From 66-474 sp035717365 (GTDB lineage: Bacteria > Pseudomonadota > Gammaproteobacteria > Xanthomonadales > Rhodanobacteraceae): a DNA stretch of 28,088 nt. Both the position numbers and the translations under genes were made by a program. Below, piece by piece: positions 1-10,202 of the stretch; the stretch's first letter is position 1, and each line of letters begins with the position of its first letter. The stretch is taken from NCBI GenBank assembly GCA_035717365.1, contig DASTIS010000213.1:1-28088 (forward strand), read 5' to 3'. The notes beneath the pieces are model-generated. The model was not told the DNA's origin. It saw only the letters and a program-made list of their open reading frames with translations, and made no database searches.

Positions 1-7
1 CCTCGCC

Positions 8-2785
<2,778 letters not shown>

Positions 2786-2877
2786 ACCTGCGCCGGCGAT
2801 CCAGGGGGGCGCCCGCCTCCGCACGGCGCGGAAGGCGGGTCGCTGCCCGCCCCGGCCGAAGCCAGTGTGGCCAGCGC

Positions 2878-3171
2878 TTACAGTGAAGGGCCGCCCATCG
2901 ATTGCGCGGCGTGAAACAGCGCGGCACCGAAAGTCATCATGAACAGCAACCACAGCACCAGGAACACCGCCGCCAGGATCAAGGCGGCCCGACAATAGTT
3001 CTGCTTGCTCGGATTCGTGCCGCTCGAAAATCCCCACACGAACAGCATGACGATCCCGACGAGCGGAATCGCCAGGATGATCAACGTCAGGATCCAGTCT
3101 CCCAGCGAAACCGGTGCCGCGTCCCGTGGACCGAAGTTTGTGCCGCCTTGAGTACCGACTTGAGCATTCAT
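2878..3171 (-). CDS. Small two-helix membrane protein, function unknown
   Basis: A 97-residue protein with a short hydrophilic N-terminus, one hydrophobic segment at about residues 20-40 (WILTLIILAIPLVGIVMLFVWGF), a short polar linker containing NPSKQNYCRA, and a second hydrophobic segment at about 55-78. The helix-NPSK-helix layout recurs in small uncharacterised bacterial membrane proteins. I chose the ATG at 3171 over ATG 3183 and the longer in-frame start at 3318 because GGGGA lies about six bases upstream and the upstream residues look non-coding. It is convergent with metH and has the same orientation as the LAB_N gene, 133 bp away. No enzyme motif is visible. That it is a real gene is likely; its role is unknown. 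Confidence 0.7.
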   Translation of the reverse strand: MNAQVGTQGGTNFGPRDAAPVSLGDWILTLIILAIPLVGIVMLFVWGFSSGTNPSKQNYCRAALILAAVFLVLWLLFMMTFGAALFHAAQSMGGPSL

Positions 3172-3304
3172 GTCATTCCCCATGTGCTGGAACGGACCGT
3201 TGAGCCCTGAACACGGGTCACCAACCCCTGGCACCCGCGCCTTTCCCACCAGCGTCCGTTGGTACAGACGCCCGCGCGATCCTAGCGTAACCGTGGCATG
3301 CGGG

Positions 3305-3625
3305 CTAGGCCGGGGCACCTCCTGACTTGTCGGTGTCCGGGTGCCGCACGTGCACGATCAGGTTGTATACGGCGACGAACGCCGGGAACAGGTTTTGCAC
3401 GATGCCAACCGAGTCGTTCTTGCCGAAGGTGAAATATGCCAGTACCAATACGCTCCCGCATATCGACAACACCCAGAACGCCATCGGCATCGTCACCCGC
3501 TTGCGTTTCCGGGTCACGTAAAACTGGACGAACCACCGGCTCGCAAACATCACCGCGCCGAGAAAGCCGACCGCCTTCCATGGCGTGATCTGGAAATTGA
3601 CGAGCGCGTGCAGGATGTGTTCCAT
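3305..3625 (-). CDS. LAB_N (lipid A biosynthesis N-terminal) domain membrane protein
   Basis: A 106-residue protein with three hydrophobic segments (about residues 17-35, 47-65 and 73-92) and the pattern of the LAB_N domain (PF07578): GFLGAVMFASRWFVQFYVTRKRKR, then PMAFWVLSICGSVLVLAYF, then VGIVQNLFPAFVAVYNL. The domain is named from an N-terminal extension of some lipid A disaccharide synthases, but stand-alone copies are common in proteobacteria and often sit beside glycosyltransferases of undecaprenyl-phosphate sugar pathways. No such partner is present here; the neighbours are another small membrane protein and a tRNA. I chose the start at 3625 (MEHILHAL) over the longer in-frame ATG at 3670 because conserved sequence begins there. 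The ribosome site is weak. Confidence 0.8.
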   Translation of the reverse strand: MEHILHALVNFQITPWKAVGFLGAVMFASRWFVQFYVTRKRKRVTMPMAFWVLSICGSVLVLAYFTFGKNDSVGIVQNLFPAFVAVYNLIVHVRHPDTDKSGGAPA

Positions 3626-3679
3626 GGTCCGGATCCGAGGCGGAGAACACCCGGATTGTAGCAACCGCACGGTCGCCGA

Positions 3680-3708
3680 TTGACCGAAAATTCAGCCCCC
3701 CGTAGACT
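3680..3708 (+). promoter_or_regulatory. Sigma-70-type promoter of tRNA-Val
   Basis: A -35 hexamer TTGACC (3680-3685) and a -10 hexamer TAGACT (3703-3708) are separated by exactly 17 bases. Transcription would start at about 3714-3716, six to eight bases before the mature tRNA 5' end. The bases between the -10 and the start (TCCCGGC) are GC-rich, as in stringently controlled stable-RNA promoters. Seen by eye; not tested. Confidence 0.55.
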
Positions 3709-3721
3709 TCCCGGCTCGCGT

Positions 3722-3796
3722 GGGCGGTTAGCTCAGCGGTAGAGCACTGCCTTCACACGGCAGGTGTCGCAGGTTCGATCCCTGCACCGCCCACCA
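3722..3796 (+). tRNA. tRNA-Val (anticodon CAC)
   Basis: A complete cloverleaf can be drawn: acceptor stem GGGCGGT/ACCGCCC, D arm GCTCAGCGGTAGAGC, anticodon stem CTGCC/GGCAG with loop TTCACAC (anticodon CAC, reading GUG), T arm GCAGG-TTCGATC-CCTGC, discriminator A and encoded CCA (3794-3796). It stands alone, not in a tRNA cluster. The following LysR gene is convergent, its stop lying 43 bp downstream. No integrase or repeated tRNA 3' end was seen, so there is no sign that it serves as an integration site here. Confidence 0.95.
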
Positions 3797-3839
3797 GATC
3801 CCATGGCCTGCGCACAGCCTGTGTGGACACTGGCCGTGT

Positions 3840-4769
3840 TCACCCGCGTCGCAGACGGTACCTTGACCACTCGAAGTCGCGGAAGTGGTCCACGAGGGTG
3901 TCGATCAACCGGCGCACGGCGCGGCTGACGTAGCGCGTGGGTGGATAGACCGCGTGGATCGCGTCCTCGGTGGGCGGCGTGCGCGGCAGTACGACCTGCA
4001 ATTGTCCCGCCGCCAGCGCAGGCCCGGCGATGAACAGCGGAAGGATGGCAAGGCCGAGCCCGGCGATGGCCGCATCGCGCATGCCCTCGCCACTGTTGGT
4101 ATAGACGCGGCCACGGACCGCGACCTGGCGGGGCTCGCCGCCGCGCCGCGCCGGCGCGAATTGCCAGAACGGCGTCGAACTGGCGTTGCCGTACGCGATG
4201 CACGGATGCCGCTGGATGTCCTCGATCCGCTTCGGCAGCACGTGCTCCGCCGCATAGCCCGGGCTGCAGCAGAGCACGCGCGGGCTGCGCGCAATCCGCC
4301 GCGCCATCAGTGACGAGTCCGCCAGGCGCCCGATCCTCACGCCCAGGTCGAAGCCTTCGCTCGCCAGGTCGACGTAGCGATCTTCGAGGTTCAGCGTGAT
4401 CGCAAGCTCCGGATGACGCGCCACGAACCCGAATACGGCGCACCCCAGATATTGGGCGCCGAAGGTCACCGGCGCCGTGATGCGCAGGTTCCCCGCCAGC
4501 GCACCATCGCCGCCGGCAGCCTCGTCCGCCGCCTGCTGGATGCCCACCAGCAAGTCGATCATCCGCGCGTGGAAGCGCCGCCCCGCATCCGTGACGGCGG
4601 CTCCGTGGGCGGAGCGGTGCAACAACTGGACGTGCAACGCCGCTTCGAGGCGCGTGATGCGCGCGCTGAGGCTGGACTTCGCGACGCCGAGGCGGTTCGC
4701 GGCGGCAGTGATGCTGCCGTCGTCGACGACCTGCACGAAGGCCCGGATGTCGGCCAGGTTGTAGTCCAC
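3840..4769 (-). CDS. LysR-family transcriptional regulator
   Basis: About 309 residues, the normal length of a LysR regulator. An N-terminal winged helix-turn-helix (LADIRAFVQVVDDGSITAAANRLGVAKSSLSARITRLE) is followed by a two-lobed effector domain (from about residue 90: GNLRITAPVTFGAQYL, later AAIAGLGLAILPLFIAG). It is divergent from the pirin gene, the classic arrangement in which the regulator controls its neighbour and itself. The start is uncertain. The ATG at 4784 has no ribosome site, whereas the GTG at 4769 has GGGAG eight bases upstream and gives the usual short N-terminus, so I chose the GTG. Two T-N11-A dyads in the intergenic region are candidate binding sites. The effector is unknown; family members beside pirin/DoxX genes often respond to electrophiles or quinones. 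Confidence 0.93.
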   Translation of the reverse strand: MDYNLADIRAFVQVVDDGSITAAANRLGVAKSSLSARITRLEAALHVQLLHRSAHGAAVTDAGRRFHARMIDLLVGIQQAADEAAGGDGALAGNLRITAPVTFGAQYLGCAVFGFVARHPELAITLNLEDRYVDLASEGFDLGVRIGRLADSSLMARRIARSPRVLCCSPGYAAEHVLPKRIEDIQRHPCIAYGNASSTPFWQFAPARRGGEPRQVAVRGRVYTNSGEGMRDAAIAGLGLAILPLFIAGPALAAGQLQVVLPRTPPTEDAIHAVYPPTRYVSRAVRRLIDTLVDHFRDFEWSRYRLRRG

Positions 4770-4791
4770 GGACAGTGCTCCCATGCCATCG

Positions 4792-4814
4792 GGTGTTCGG
4801 TTTTTCCGAACACC
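4792..4814. promoter_or_regulatory. LysR-type dyad operator 1
   Basis: A perfect inverted repeat, GGTGTTCGG (4792-4800) and CCGAACACC (4806-4814), separated by five T. Its core TCGG...CCGA fits the T-N11-A LysR box. It lies just upstream of the LysR gene in the LysR/pirin divergent gap, suggesting autoregulation. As RNA it could also fold into a hairpin, but with the T run in the loop it is not a terminator. Confidence 0.55.
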
Positions 4815-4840
4815 GGGTTCGCCGCACCGAGTCTACCCAG

Positions 4841-4857
4841 ATTCGCGACTGGCGAAT
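4841..4857. promoter_or_regulatory. LysR-type dyad operator 2
   Basis: The inverted repeat ATTCGC (4841-4846) and GCGAAT (4852-4857) has a five-base spacer. Its TCGC...GCGA core is again T-N11-A, and its TTCGC half-site resembles the TTCGG of operator 1. The centres of the two sites are about 46 bp apart, and this one ends 34 bp before the pirin start codon, where it would overlap the pirin promoter. Confidence 0.45.
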
Positions 4858-4891
4858 AAGGTGTGCGCATGATTCCACGGGAGTTCCAGTC

Positions 4892-5605
4892 ATGAACGCC
4901 ATCCGATCCGCCGCCGAACGCGGCCAGTCCCGCCTGGGCTGGCTCGACAGCCGCCACACCTTCTCTTTCAGCAATTACCACGACCCGGCCCACATGGGCT
5001 TCGGCGCCCTGCGCGTCATCAATGAAGACCGTGTCCAGCCGGGCAAGGGTTTCGGCACGCATTCACACCGCGACATGGAAATCCTGTCGTGGGTGCTCGA
5101 CGGCGCGCTCGAACACAGGGACAGCATGGGCACGAACGGCGTGATCCGCCCGGGCGAATTGCAGCGCATGAGCGCGGGGACGGGGGTCACGCATTCGGAA
5201 TTCAACGCGTCCTCGAGCGAACCCGTGCATTTCCTGCAGATCTGGCTGTTCCCCGAACGCGAAGGACTTGTGCCATCCTACGAGCAACGCGCGTTCACGC
5301 CCGCCGACCTCGCGGACCGCTTGCACCTGATCGCCTCCCACGACGGCCGCGACGGATCCGTCAAGGTCCACCAGGACGTCAACCTGTACGCGGGCCGGAT
5401 TTCGGCGAACACGACCGTTCCATTCGGCGCCGACGCCGCGCGCTCGCTTTGGCTGCAGGTTGCCAAGGGCCATGTCGAGCTGGAAGGCCGCGAGCTGCAC
5501 GCAGGTGACGCTGCATCCTGGACCGCCGCTCCCGAAGCGCTGGACATCCGGGCCGTCGCCCCCAGCGAAGTGTTGTTGTTCGATCTCGCATCGGAGCGCC
5601 ACTGA
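4892..5605 (+). CDS. Pirin family protein (bicupin, quercetinase-like)
   Basis: 237 residues, close to E. coli YhhW (231). A bicupin of the pirin family, whose members bind one iron in the N-terminal cupin; some cleave quercetin with oxygen, others act as redox-sensing cofactors. All four expected metal ligands are visible: H57 and H59 (FGTHSHRDMEIL), H101 and E103 (TGVTHSEFN). The N-terminus RGQSRLGWLDSRHTFSFSNYHDPAHMGFGALRVINED is the family signature. I chose ATG 4892 because GGGAG precedes it and the pirin similarity starts there; an in-frame extension to 4775 would run through both LysR dyads. It is followed after 85 bp by a co-directional DoxX gene and is divergent from a LysR gene. The in vivo substrate is unknown. 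Confidence 0.95.
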   Translation: MNAIRSAAERGQSRLGWLDSRHTFSFSNYHDPAHMGFGALRVINEDRVQPGKGFGTHSHRDMEILSWVLDGALEHRDSMGTNGVIRPGELQRMSAGTGVTHSEFNASSSEPVHFLQIWLFPEREGLVPSYEQRAFTPADLADRLHLIASHDGRDGSVKVHQDVNLYAGRISANTTVPFGADAARSLWLQVAKGHVELEGRELHAGDAASWTAAPEALDIRAVAPSEVLLFDLASERH

Positions 5606-5690
5606 TACGCTTCGTTGCGACCGTGCACGCCACGGCCGTGGGCCGGCGGCACAAACGTTGCCCGTTCCCTTCCACAACCGGAGGTTACCC

Positions 5691-6101
5691 ATGAAGACCC
5701 TCACCAATGGTGCCGACCTGCTCGGCCGGCTGTTCCTGGTCTTGCTGTTCCTGATTGCCGGCTACGGCAAGCTCGGTGGCTACGCAGGCACGGCGGCTTA
5801 CATGGCCGCAAGCGGCGTGCCGGGCATGCTGCTTCCGCTCGTGATCGTGCTCGAGATCGGCGGCGGCATCCTGGTTCTGCTCGGCTGGCACACCCGGATC
5901 GTGTCGATACTGCTGGCCGGGTTCACCCTCCTGGCGTTGTTGTTCTTCCACCTGCCGGTCACCGCGGACAATCAGATCGTGTTCTTCGCGGAGTTGGGCG
6001 TGGCAGGCGGCTTCCTGGTCCTTGCGGCACATGGCCCCGGCGCCTGGAGCCTGGACGCGTGGCTTGCCCGCCGCAATCCCGCGAAAGTGGTGGCCACGTA
6101 A
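5691..6101 (+). CDS. DoxX family membrane protein
   Basis: A 136-residue inner-membrane protein with about four hydrophobic helices (roughly residues 9-25, 45-63, 67-85 and 98-114). The opening GRLFLVLLFLIAGYGKLGGYAGTAAYM and the LEIGGGILVLLGWHTRIVSILLAGFTLLALLFFH stretch are typical of DoxX/DUF417-like proteins. GGAGG six bases before the ATG supports the start. It probably shares a transcript with pirin. DoxX proteins beside pirin and LysR genes are commonly found in loci induced by thiol or electrophile stress, but the biochemical role of this subgroup is not established. Transcription would end near the palindrome at 6134-6161. Confidence 0.9.
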   Translation: MKTLTNGADLLGRLFLVLLFLIAGYGKLGGYAGTAAYMAASGVPGMLLPLVIVLEIGGGILVLLGWHTRIVSILLAGFTLLALLFFHLPVTADNQIVFFAELGVAGGFLVLAAHGPGAWSLDAWLARRNPAKVVAT

Positions 6102-6133
6102 TACAGGGCGGTATCATCCACGACGCAAGTCCG

Positions 6134-6161
6134 GGGGTTCGCAGCGATCGCTGCGAACCCC
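6134..6161. terminator. Perfect 28-bp palindrome between convergent genes
   Basis: GGGGTTCGCAGC (6134-6145), then GATC, then GCTGCGAACCCC (6150-6161): a fully self-complementary 28-bp sequence. It sits 32 bp after the DoxX stop and 13 bp after the stop of the opposing OsmC fusion, so it can act as a bidirectional transcription stop. There is no T tract on either strand, so it is not a textbook intrinsic terminator. A protein-binding dyad is the alternative. Confidence 0.5.
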
Positions 6162-6174
6162 GCCGTCGACCCGG

Positions 6175-7458
6175 TCATGACGGGGGCGGGCTGTCTGCAG
6201 GCACTTCACGCAATGGTCCGTCCGGCGCCTCGATCCGGGTGACGACCTTGGCACCCGCCTCGAGCGTGCGGTGTACCGGACACTTGTCGGCAATCCCGGC
6301 AAGTTTGCCCTGAAGCTCCGCGGAGATCTCGCCCGCAACCGAAATCACGCGTTCGAAACGGTCTATCCTCGCATTGGTCGCACGCTCTTCATCGGTGCAC
6401 TCCGCGCAATCCTTCGCGTGCACTTTTGCATGCGAAACGTCCACCCGGATTCGTCCGAGCGCAAGCTGCTTGTGTTCGGCATACATGCGCAACGTGATCG
6501 ACGTGCAGGCGCCCAGCGCCATGGCCAGGAAATCGTACGGCGACGGCCCCGAACCAAGGCCGCCCACGCTTTCGGGCTCGTCGGCGAACGACCGCCAGGC
6601 CCCGGCCCGCACCGTGTTCTGGTAACGGCCTTCGCCCGTTTCCGACACGCGTACCAACGCAACGGGCTTCGCCTGCTTCGCTACGGCGACGCCGACGTAA
6701 CGCGCGACCCAGCCCGCGATCACCTTCGCCGCATAATCGGCATCCGCGGCCCGGGTCAACAGGTGATCGGCGGTATCAAGCGAAACGAAGCTCTTGGGGT
6801 GCTTGGCGGCCGTGAAGATCGCCGTTGCGTGGTCGATGCCGACCACCTCGTCAAGCGGCGAATGCATCACGAGCAACGCCTTGCGCATCGTCGCGATGGC
6901 CCCGGTGAGGGTCTGCGCACGCACGTCTTCGACGAACTGCTTCCTGATCGTGAACTTGCGCCCGGCAAGTCGCACCTTGGCTTCGCCGTCCGCTTCGATC
7001 GCCCCGATGCTGCTCCCGAATTGCTTCAGCACATTGTGCGTGTCGGCCGGTGCCCCGATGGTGACGACGGCCCGGGCTTCGGGGATGGAACCCGCGACCG
7101 CCAGCATGGCCGCGCCGCCCAGCGAGTGTCCGATGAGGATCGCGGGCGCCGCGTAATGGTCACGAAGGTAATCGGCGGCGGCTACGAGATCCGCGACATT
7201 GGAGGAAAAATTGGTGGAAGCGAATTCACCTTCGCTGGAGCCCAGCCCGGTGAAGTCGAAACGCATCACCGCGATGCCTTCGCGTGCAAGTTCGGCGGCG
7301 ATGCGGCGCGCCGCCAGCAAATCCTTCGAGCAGGTAAAGCAGTGCGCAAACAGCGCGAAGGCGCGAACGGGCCCGCCCGGCAGGTCCAGTCGCGCGGCCA
7401 GGGCCGCGCCGGAATGGCCGGCGAATTCGAGCCGCTGGCTGGTGGAGGGGATTGGCAT
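6175..7458 (-). CDS. Alpha/beta hydrolase-OsmC fusion protein
   Basis: 427 residues in two domains. Residues 1-255 form an alpha/beta hydrolase with nucleophile S112 in GHSLGG and likely triad partners D203 (HSPLDEVV) and H232 (DTADHLL). Residues about 265-415 form an OsmC/Ohr-like domain with both redox cysteines, C318 (LGACTS) and C393 (DKCPVHRTL); OsmC proteins reduce organic hydroperoxides with a thiol partner. The fusion is a known architecture in proteobacteria, but the hydrolase substrate is unknown. I chose the start at 7458 (MPIPSTSQ) because hydrolase similarity begins there; an in-frame extension to 7581 is low-complexity and looks non-coding. The ribosome site is weak. It converges on the pirin-DoxX pair, which fits a stress theme. 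Confidence 0.93.
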   Translation of the reverse strand: MPIPSTSQRLEFAGHSGAALAARLDLPGGPVRAFALFAHCFTCSKDLLAARRIAAELAREGIAVMRFDFTGLGSSEGEFASTNFSSNVADLVAAADYLRDHYAAPAILIGHSLGGAAMLAVAGSIPEARAVVTIGAPADTHNVLKQFGSSIGAIEADGEAKVRLAGRKFTIRKQFVEDVRAQTLTGAIATMRKALLVMHSPLDEVVGIDHATAIFTAAKHPKSFVSLDTADHLLTRAADADYAAKVIAGWVARYVGVAVAKQAKPVALVRVSETGEGRYQNTVRAGAWRSFADEPESVGGLGSGPSPYDFLAMALGACTSITLRMYAEHKQLALGRIRVDVSHAKVHAKDCAECTDEERATNARIDRFERVISVAGEISAELQGKLAGIADKCPVHRTLEAGAKVVTRIEAPDGPLREVPADSPPPS

Positions 7459-7736
7459 GGTCTGAACCTTGTCCGGTGGGGGCAAGTCCGGCGACGGAAA
7501 CCACCGCGGGGACTTCATCTGGCTTGAGTCATCGCAGGCCAGACTACACCACGCCGGCGGCAGCCCGGATTCCGGCTCCATCGCGCACGTGACGATACGC
7601 CGGTCTGCGCCGGAATCGCGAAACCCGCGCGGTCCGTCCCGGGATAGGATGGTTGACGTGGCGACCGGCCATGCGCCGGATTGCCATCGCCCGCGCGATC
7701 TTCAAATGAGCAGTGACACACCCCAAGGAGGCGGAA

Positions 7737-8684
7737 ATGAAACACGAAGTCTGGCCGGAACTCCCTTACAAAGCCTGGAAGGATACGTGCGCGACATTGC
7801 ACCTGTGGGCGCAGATCGTCGGCCAGATACGGGTCGCGCAGACGCCATGGCTATGTCATTCCTGGCACACCACGCTGTATTTGACGGCACGCGGATTGAC
7901 CACCTCGCCGATTCCGTACAACGAGCGGACCTTCCAGGTCGACTTCGATTTCCTCGATCACGCATTGCTCATTGCGGTCGATGATGGCGCCAGGCGCAGC
8001 GTCAAGCTCGAGGCCCGGTCGGTAGCAGCATTCCACGACGCGCTGTTCGCGGCGCTCGACAAACTCGGACTGCACATCACGATCCACGGCAGCCCGAATG
8101 AATTGCCCGAGGCGATTCCATTTCGCGAGGACACGCTGCATGCGTCGTACGATAGGGAGTACGCGCAACGCTTCTGGCGCGTCCTGCTGCAGGCGGATCG
8201 CATCTTCAAACGGTTCCGGACCGGCTTTCTCGGCAAGTCGAGTCCGGTGCATTTCTTCTGGGGGAGTTTCGATCTCGCCGTCACCCGCTTTTCGGGGCGC
8301 CGGGCACCGCCCCACCCCGGCGGTTTCCCCAACCTGCCGGACGAGATCACCCGCGAAGCGTATTCGCACGAAGTGAGCAGTGCCGGTTTCTGGCCCGGCG
8401 GCGGCCCCGTGGATGACGCGGCCTTCTACTCCTACGCGTATCCGACCCCAGAAGACTTCGGGAACCAGCCGGTGCGCCCGGACGGCGCGTTCTTCCATGA
8501 AGGCGCGGGTGAATTCATCCTGCCCTACGAAGCGGTCCGCACCGCGCCCGATCCGGAAGCTGCACTGCAGGAATTCCTGCAAAGCACCTACGACGCGGCT
8601 GCCAACACGGCGAAGTGGGACCGCGACGCGCTGGAATGCGAGTTGGGCCTGCCCCGCGTCCCCCGCAAGGCCTACCCTGATTGA
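7737..8684 (+). CDS. DUF5996 family protein
   Basis: 315 residues, soluble, no signal peptide. The sequence WPELPYKAWKDTCATLHLWAQIVGQIRVAQTPWLCHSWHTTLYLTARGLTTSPIP and the later HFFWGSFDLAVTRFSGRRAPPHP are the hallmarks of DUF5996 (PF19459), whose function is not known. The conserved HxW and HFFWGSFD segments are rich in His, Asp and Trp and could form an active site, but that is inference. Start: ATG 7737 has AAGGAGG five bases upstream, much better than the in-frame GTG at 7713. The DUF1345 gene begins four bases after its stop, so the two are probably co-transcribed. The 278-bp gap upstream (7459-7736), divergent from the OsmC fusion, shows no clear operator. Confidence 0.88.
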   Translation: MKHEVWPELPYKAWKDTCATLHLWAQIVGQIRVAQTPWLCHSWHTTLYLTARGLTTSPIPYNERTFQVDFDFLDHALLIAVDDGARRSVKLEARSVAAFHDALFAALDKLGLHITIHGSPNELPEAIPFREDTLHASYDREYAQRFWRVLLQADRIFKRFRTGFLGKSSPVHFFWGSFDLAVTRFSGRRAPPHPGGFPNLPDEITREAYSHEVSSAGFWPGGGPVDDAAFYSYAYPTPEDFGNQPVRPDGAFFHEGAGEFILPYEAVRTAPDPEAALQEFLQSTYDAAANTAKWDRDALECELGLPRVPRKAYPD

Positions 8685-8688
8685 CGCC

Positions 8689-9366
8689 ATGACCACCAGT
8701 AATGTCAAATCAGGCGATGGATGGTGGGTGCGGCGCTGGCATCGCATACGCAAACATTCGCGCTTCGTGGCTTGCGCTGCCATTTTCATCGCGCTCGTGG
8801 TCGTACTGCTTCTCGGCGGAATGCCGCCGGATCGCAGCGTATTGCTGGCTTTCGACGCCGCGGCGGTCATCTTCCTCGCCGCGATCGTCGTCATGATCTC
8901 GCGTTCGGACAACCGGTCCATGCGTGGCCGCGCGCGCAAGGAAGACGAGGGCTACTGGGGATTTCTCCTCGGCAGCGCAGCCGTCGCGACCGTGGCATTG
9001 GTGGCACTGGCCATGGAATTGCATGCGGGCAAGCACGCCGATGGCCTTCAAATCGCGCTGGCGGTCTCCAGCGTGATCGTGGCATGGCTGTTCCTGAACA
9101 CGATCTTCGCACTGCATTACGCGCACGAATTCTACGGCGACAGCGGCAGCCAACACGGCGGCCTGGAGTTTCCCGTCAAGACCGATCCCGACTACTGGGA
9201 CTTCGTGTATTTCGCGTTCGTGATCGGCATGACCTTCCAGGTCTCCGACGTGCAGATCGGCGCGCGCACGATCCGGCACGTGGCATTGGCACACAGCGTG
9301 ATCGCGTTCTTCTTCAATGTGATCGTGATCGCCGTCAGCGTCAACATCGTCGCCGGCAGTGCGTGA
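8689..9366 (+). CDS. DUF1345 family inner-membrane protein
   Basis: 225 residues with about six hydrophobic segments (roughly 26-46, 50-71, 90-110, 122-144, 170-188 and 197-220). The stretch FALHYAHEFYGD followed by GGLEFPVKTDPDYWDFVYFAFVIGMTFQVSDVQIG is the DUF1345 (PF07077) signature, also resembling the pore-side motif of predicted ion-channel-like families. Function is unknown. The ATG is four bases after the stop of the DUF5996 gene, which indicates translational coupling. No ribosome site stands out, as is common for coupled genes. It converges with the SGNH hydrolase gene 62 bp away. Confidence 0.9.
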   Translation: MTTSNVKSGDGWWVRRWHRIRKHSRFVACAAIFIALVVVLLLGGMPPDRSVLLAFDAAAVIFLAAIVVMISRSDNRSMRGRARKEDEGYWGFLLGSAAVATVALVALAMELHAGKHADGLQIALAVSSVIVAWLFLNTIFALHYAHEFYGDSGSQHGGLEFPVKTDPDYWDFVYFAFVIGMTFQVSDVQIGARTIRHVALAHSVIAFFFNVIVIAVSVNIVAGSA

Positions 9367-9428
9367 TCCGAGCCGGCACAACCCGTCTTCCAGGGTGGCT
9401 GTGTGCGCATGGCATCGATGTTGCGGAA

Positions 9429-10127
9429 TCAGTGCGTCGCGAAGCCGTACCCGGCCAGCAGGGGCTTCAATGCACGAATCCAGATCGCGTACCCGGACCG
9501 CGACATGTGCAGGCCGTCTTCGCGGAACAGCGACGGCCGCGGATTCCCGTTCGCATCCAGCATCTCCGCCGAGACGTCCACGAAGGTTACCCGCTGTTGC
9601 GTCCGCGCCCAGTCCGCGATCAGCCGGTTGGCCTCCGTCATGCGGGGCCAGATCGCCTGGCGCGCGAGGCTCGGCTTGATCGACAGGTACACGACTGCGA
9701 CATCCGGCAACCCGCGACGGACACGTGCGACAAAAGCCTCGAACTCGTCGAGGACCTGGCCCGGGGTGCAGCCCTCGGCGATGTCGTTGTCGCCGGCGTA
9801 CATCACGATCACGCTTGGCCGGTACGGAATGGCGATGCGATCCGCGTAATGGGTGCTGTCGGCGATCGTCGAGCCGCCGAACCCGCGGTCGATCGTCGGC
9901 ACGCCGGGGAAATCCGTCGCGATCGTCGTCCACATCCGGCTCGAGGAGCTGCCGACGAACAACACCGCATGTCGCGGCGGCGGATGCAGGTTATCATTCG
10001 CGACGAGTCGGTCGATGCCCGGCTGCCAACGCTGTGGCGACGGCGGACACGCCAACGCGACGTGGCCGATGACCAGCCACAGCAAACCCGTAACCAGCGC
10101 ACGCAACGGATGGCGTCCCGGCAGCAT
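9429..10127 (-). CDS. Exported SGNH/GDSL-type hydrolase
   Basis: 232 residues. A hydrophobic signal segment at 8-26 ends in ALA, a likely signal peptidase I site, so the protein is exported. SGNH blocks are visible: block I LFVGSSSSRMW (nucleophile probably S61), block II GGST (84-87), block III GDND (112-115) and block V D204-G-L-H207. The family contains esterases, lipases and acyl- or acetyl-carbohydrate esterases; the FVGSSS.RMW subgroup is found in sugar-related contexts, but the substrate is unknown. The start at 10127 gives a proper signal peptide and has GGGGTG just upstream; a longer frame to 11162 runs antisense through other genes. It is divergent from the 2OG-Fe(II) oxygenase-like gene. 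Confidence 0.88.
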   Translation of the reverse strand: MLPGRHPLRALVTGLLWLVIGHVALACPPSPQRWQPGIDRLVANDNLHPPPRHAVLFVGSSSSRMWTTIATDFPGVPTIDRGFGGSTIADSTHYADRIAIPYRPSVIVMYAGDNDIAEGCTPGQVLDEFEAFVARVRRGLPDVAVVYLSIKPSLARQAIWPRMTEANRLIADWARTQQRVTFVDVSAEMLDANGNPRPSLFREDGLHMSRSGYAIWIRALKPLLAGYGFATH

Positions 10128-10202
10128 CGTCACCCCGCATTTCGTGTTGACGCTGCAGGCCATGCTGGACCGCGCACCGCACCTTGGCAACCGAGAGCGA
10201 AC

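Noticed and set aside
2811..2839. GC-rich stem (CCCGCC...GGCGGG) after metH as a terminator
   Set aside because: The stem has a bulge and no T run follows, so I could not support it as a terminator in this GC-rich setting.
3722..3796. tRNA-Val as an integration site of a genomic island
   Set aside because: No integrase, no repeated tRNA 3' end and no change of base composition were seen downstream.
9429..10127. Possible lipoprotein signal (VALAC) in the SGNH hydrolase
   Set aside because: The residue at -3 is Ala and at -2 Leu, so the lipobox is not canonical. Signal peptidase I cleavage after ALA is the simpler reading.
8721..10202. Long plus-strand open frame running into the 2OG-Fe(II) oxygenase-like gene
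   Set aside because: Its first part is out of frame over the DUF1345 gene and antisense to the SGNH gene. Only the portion from ATG 10203 resembles a protein family.
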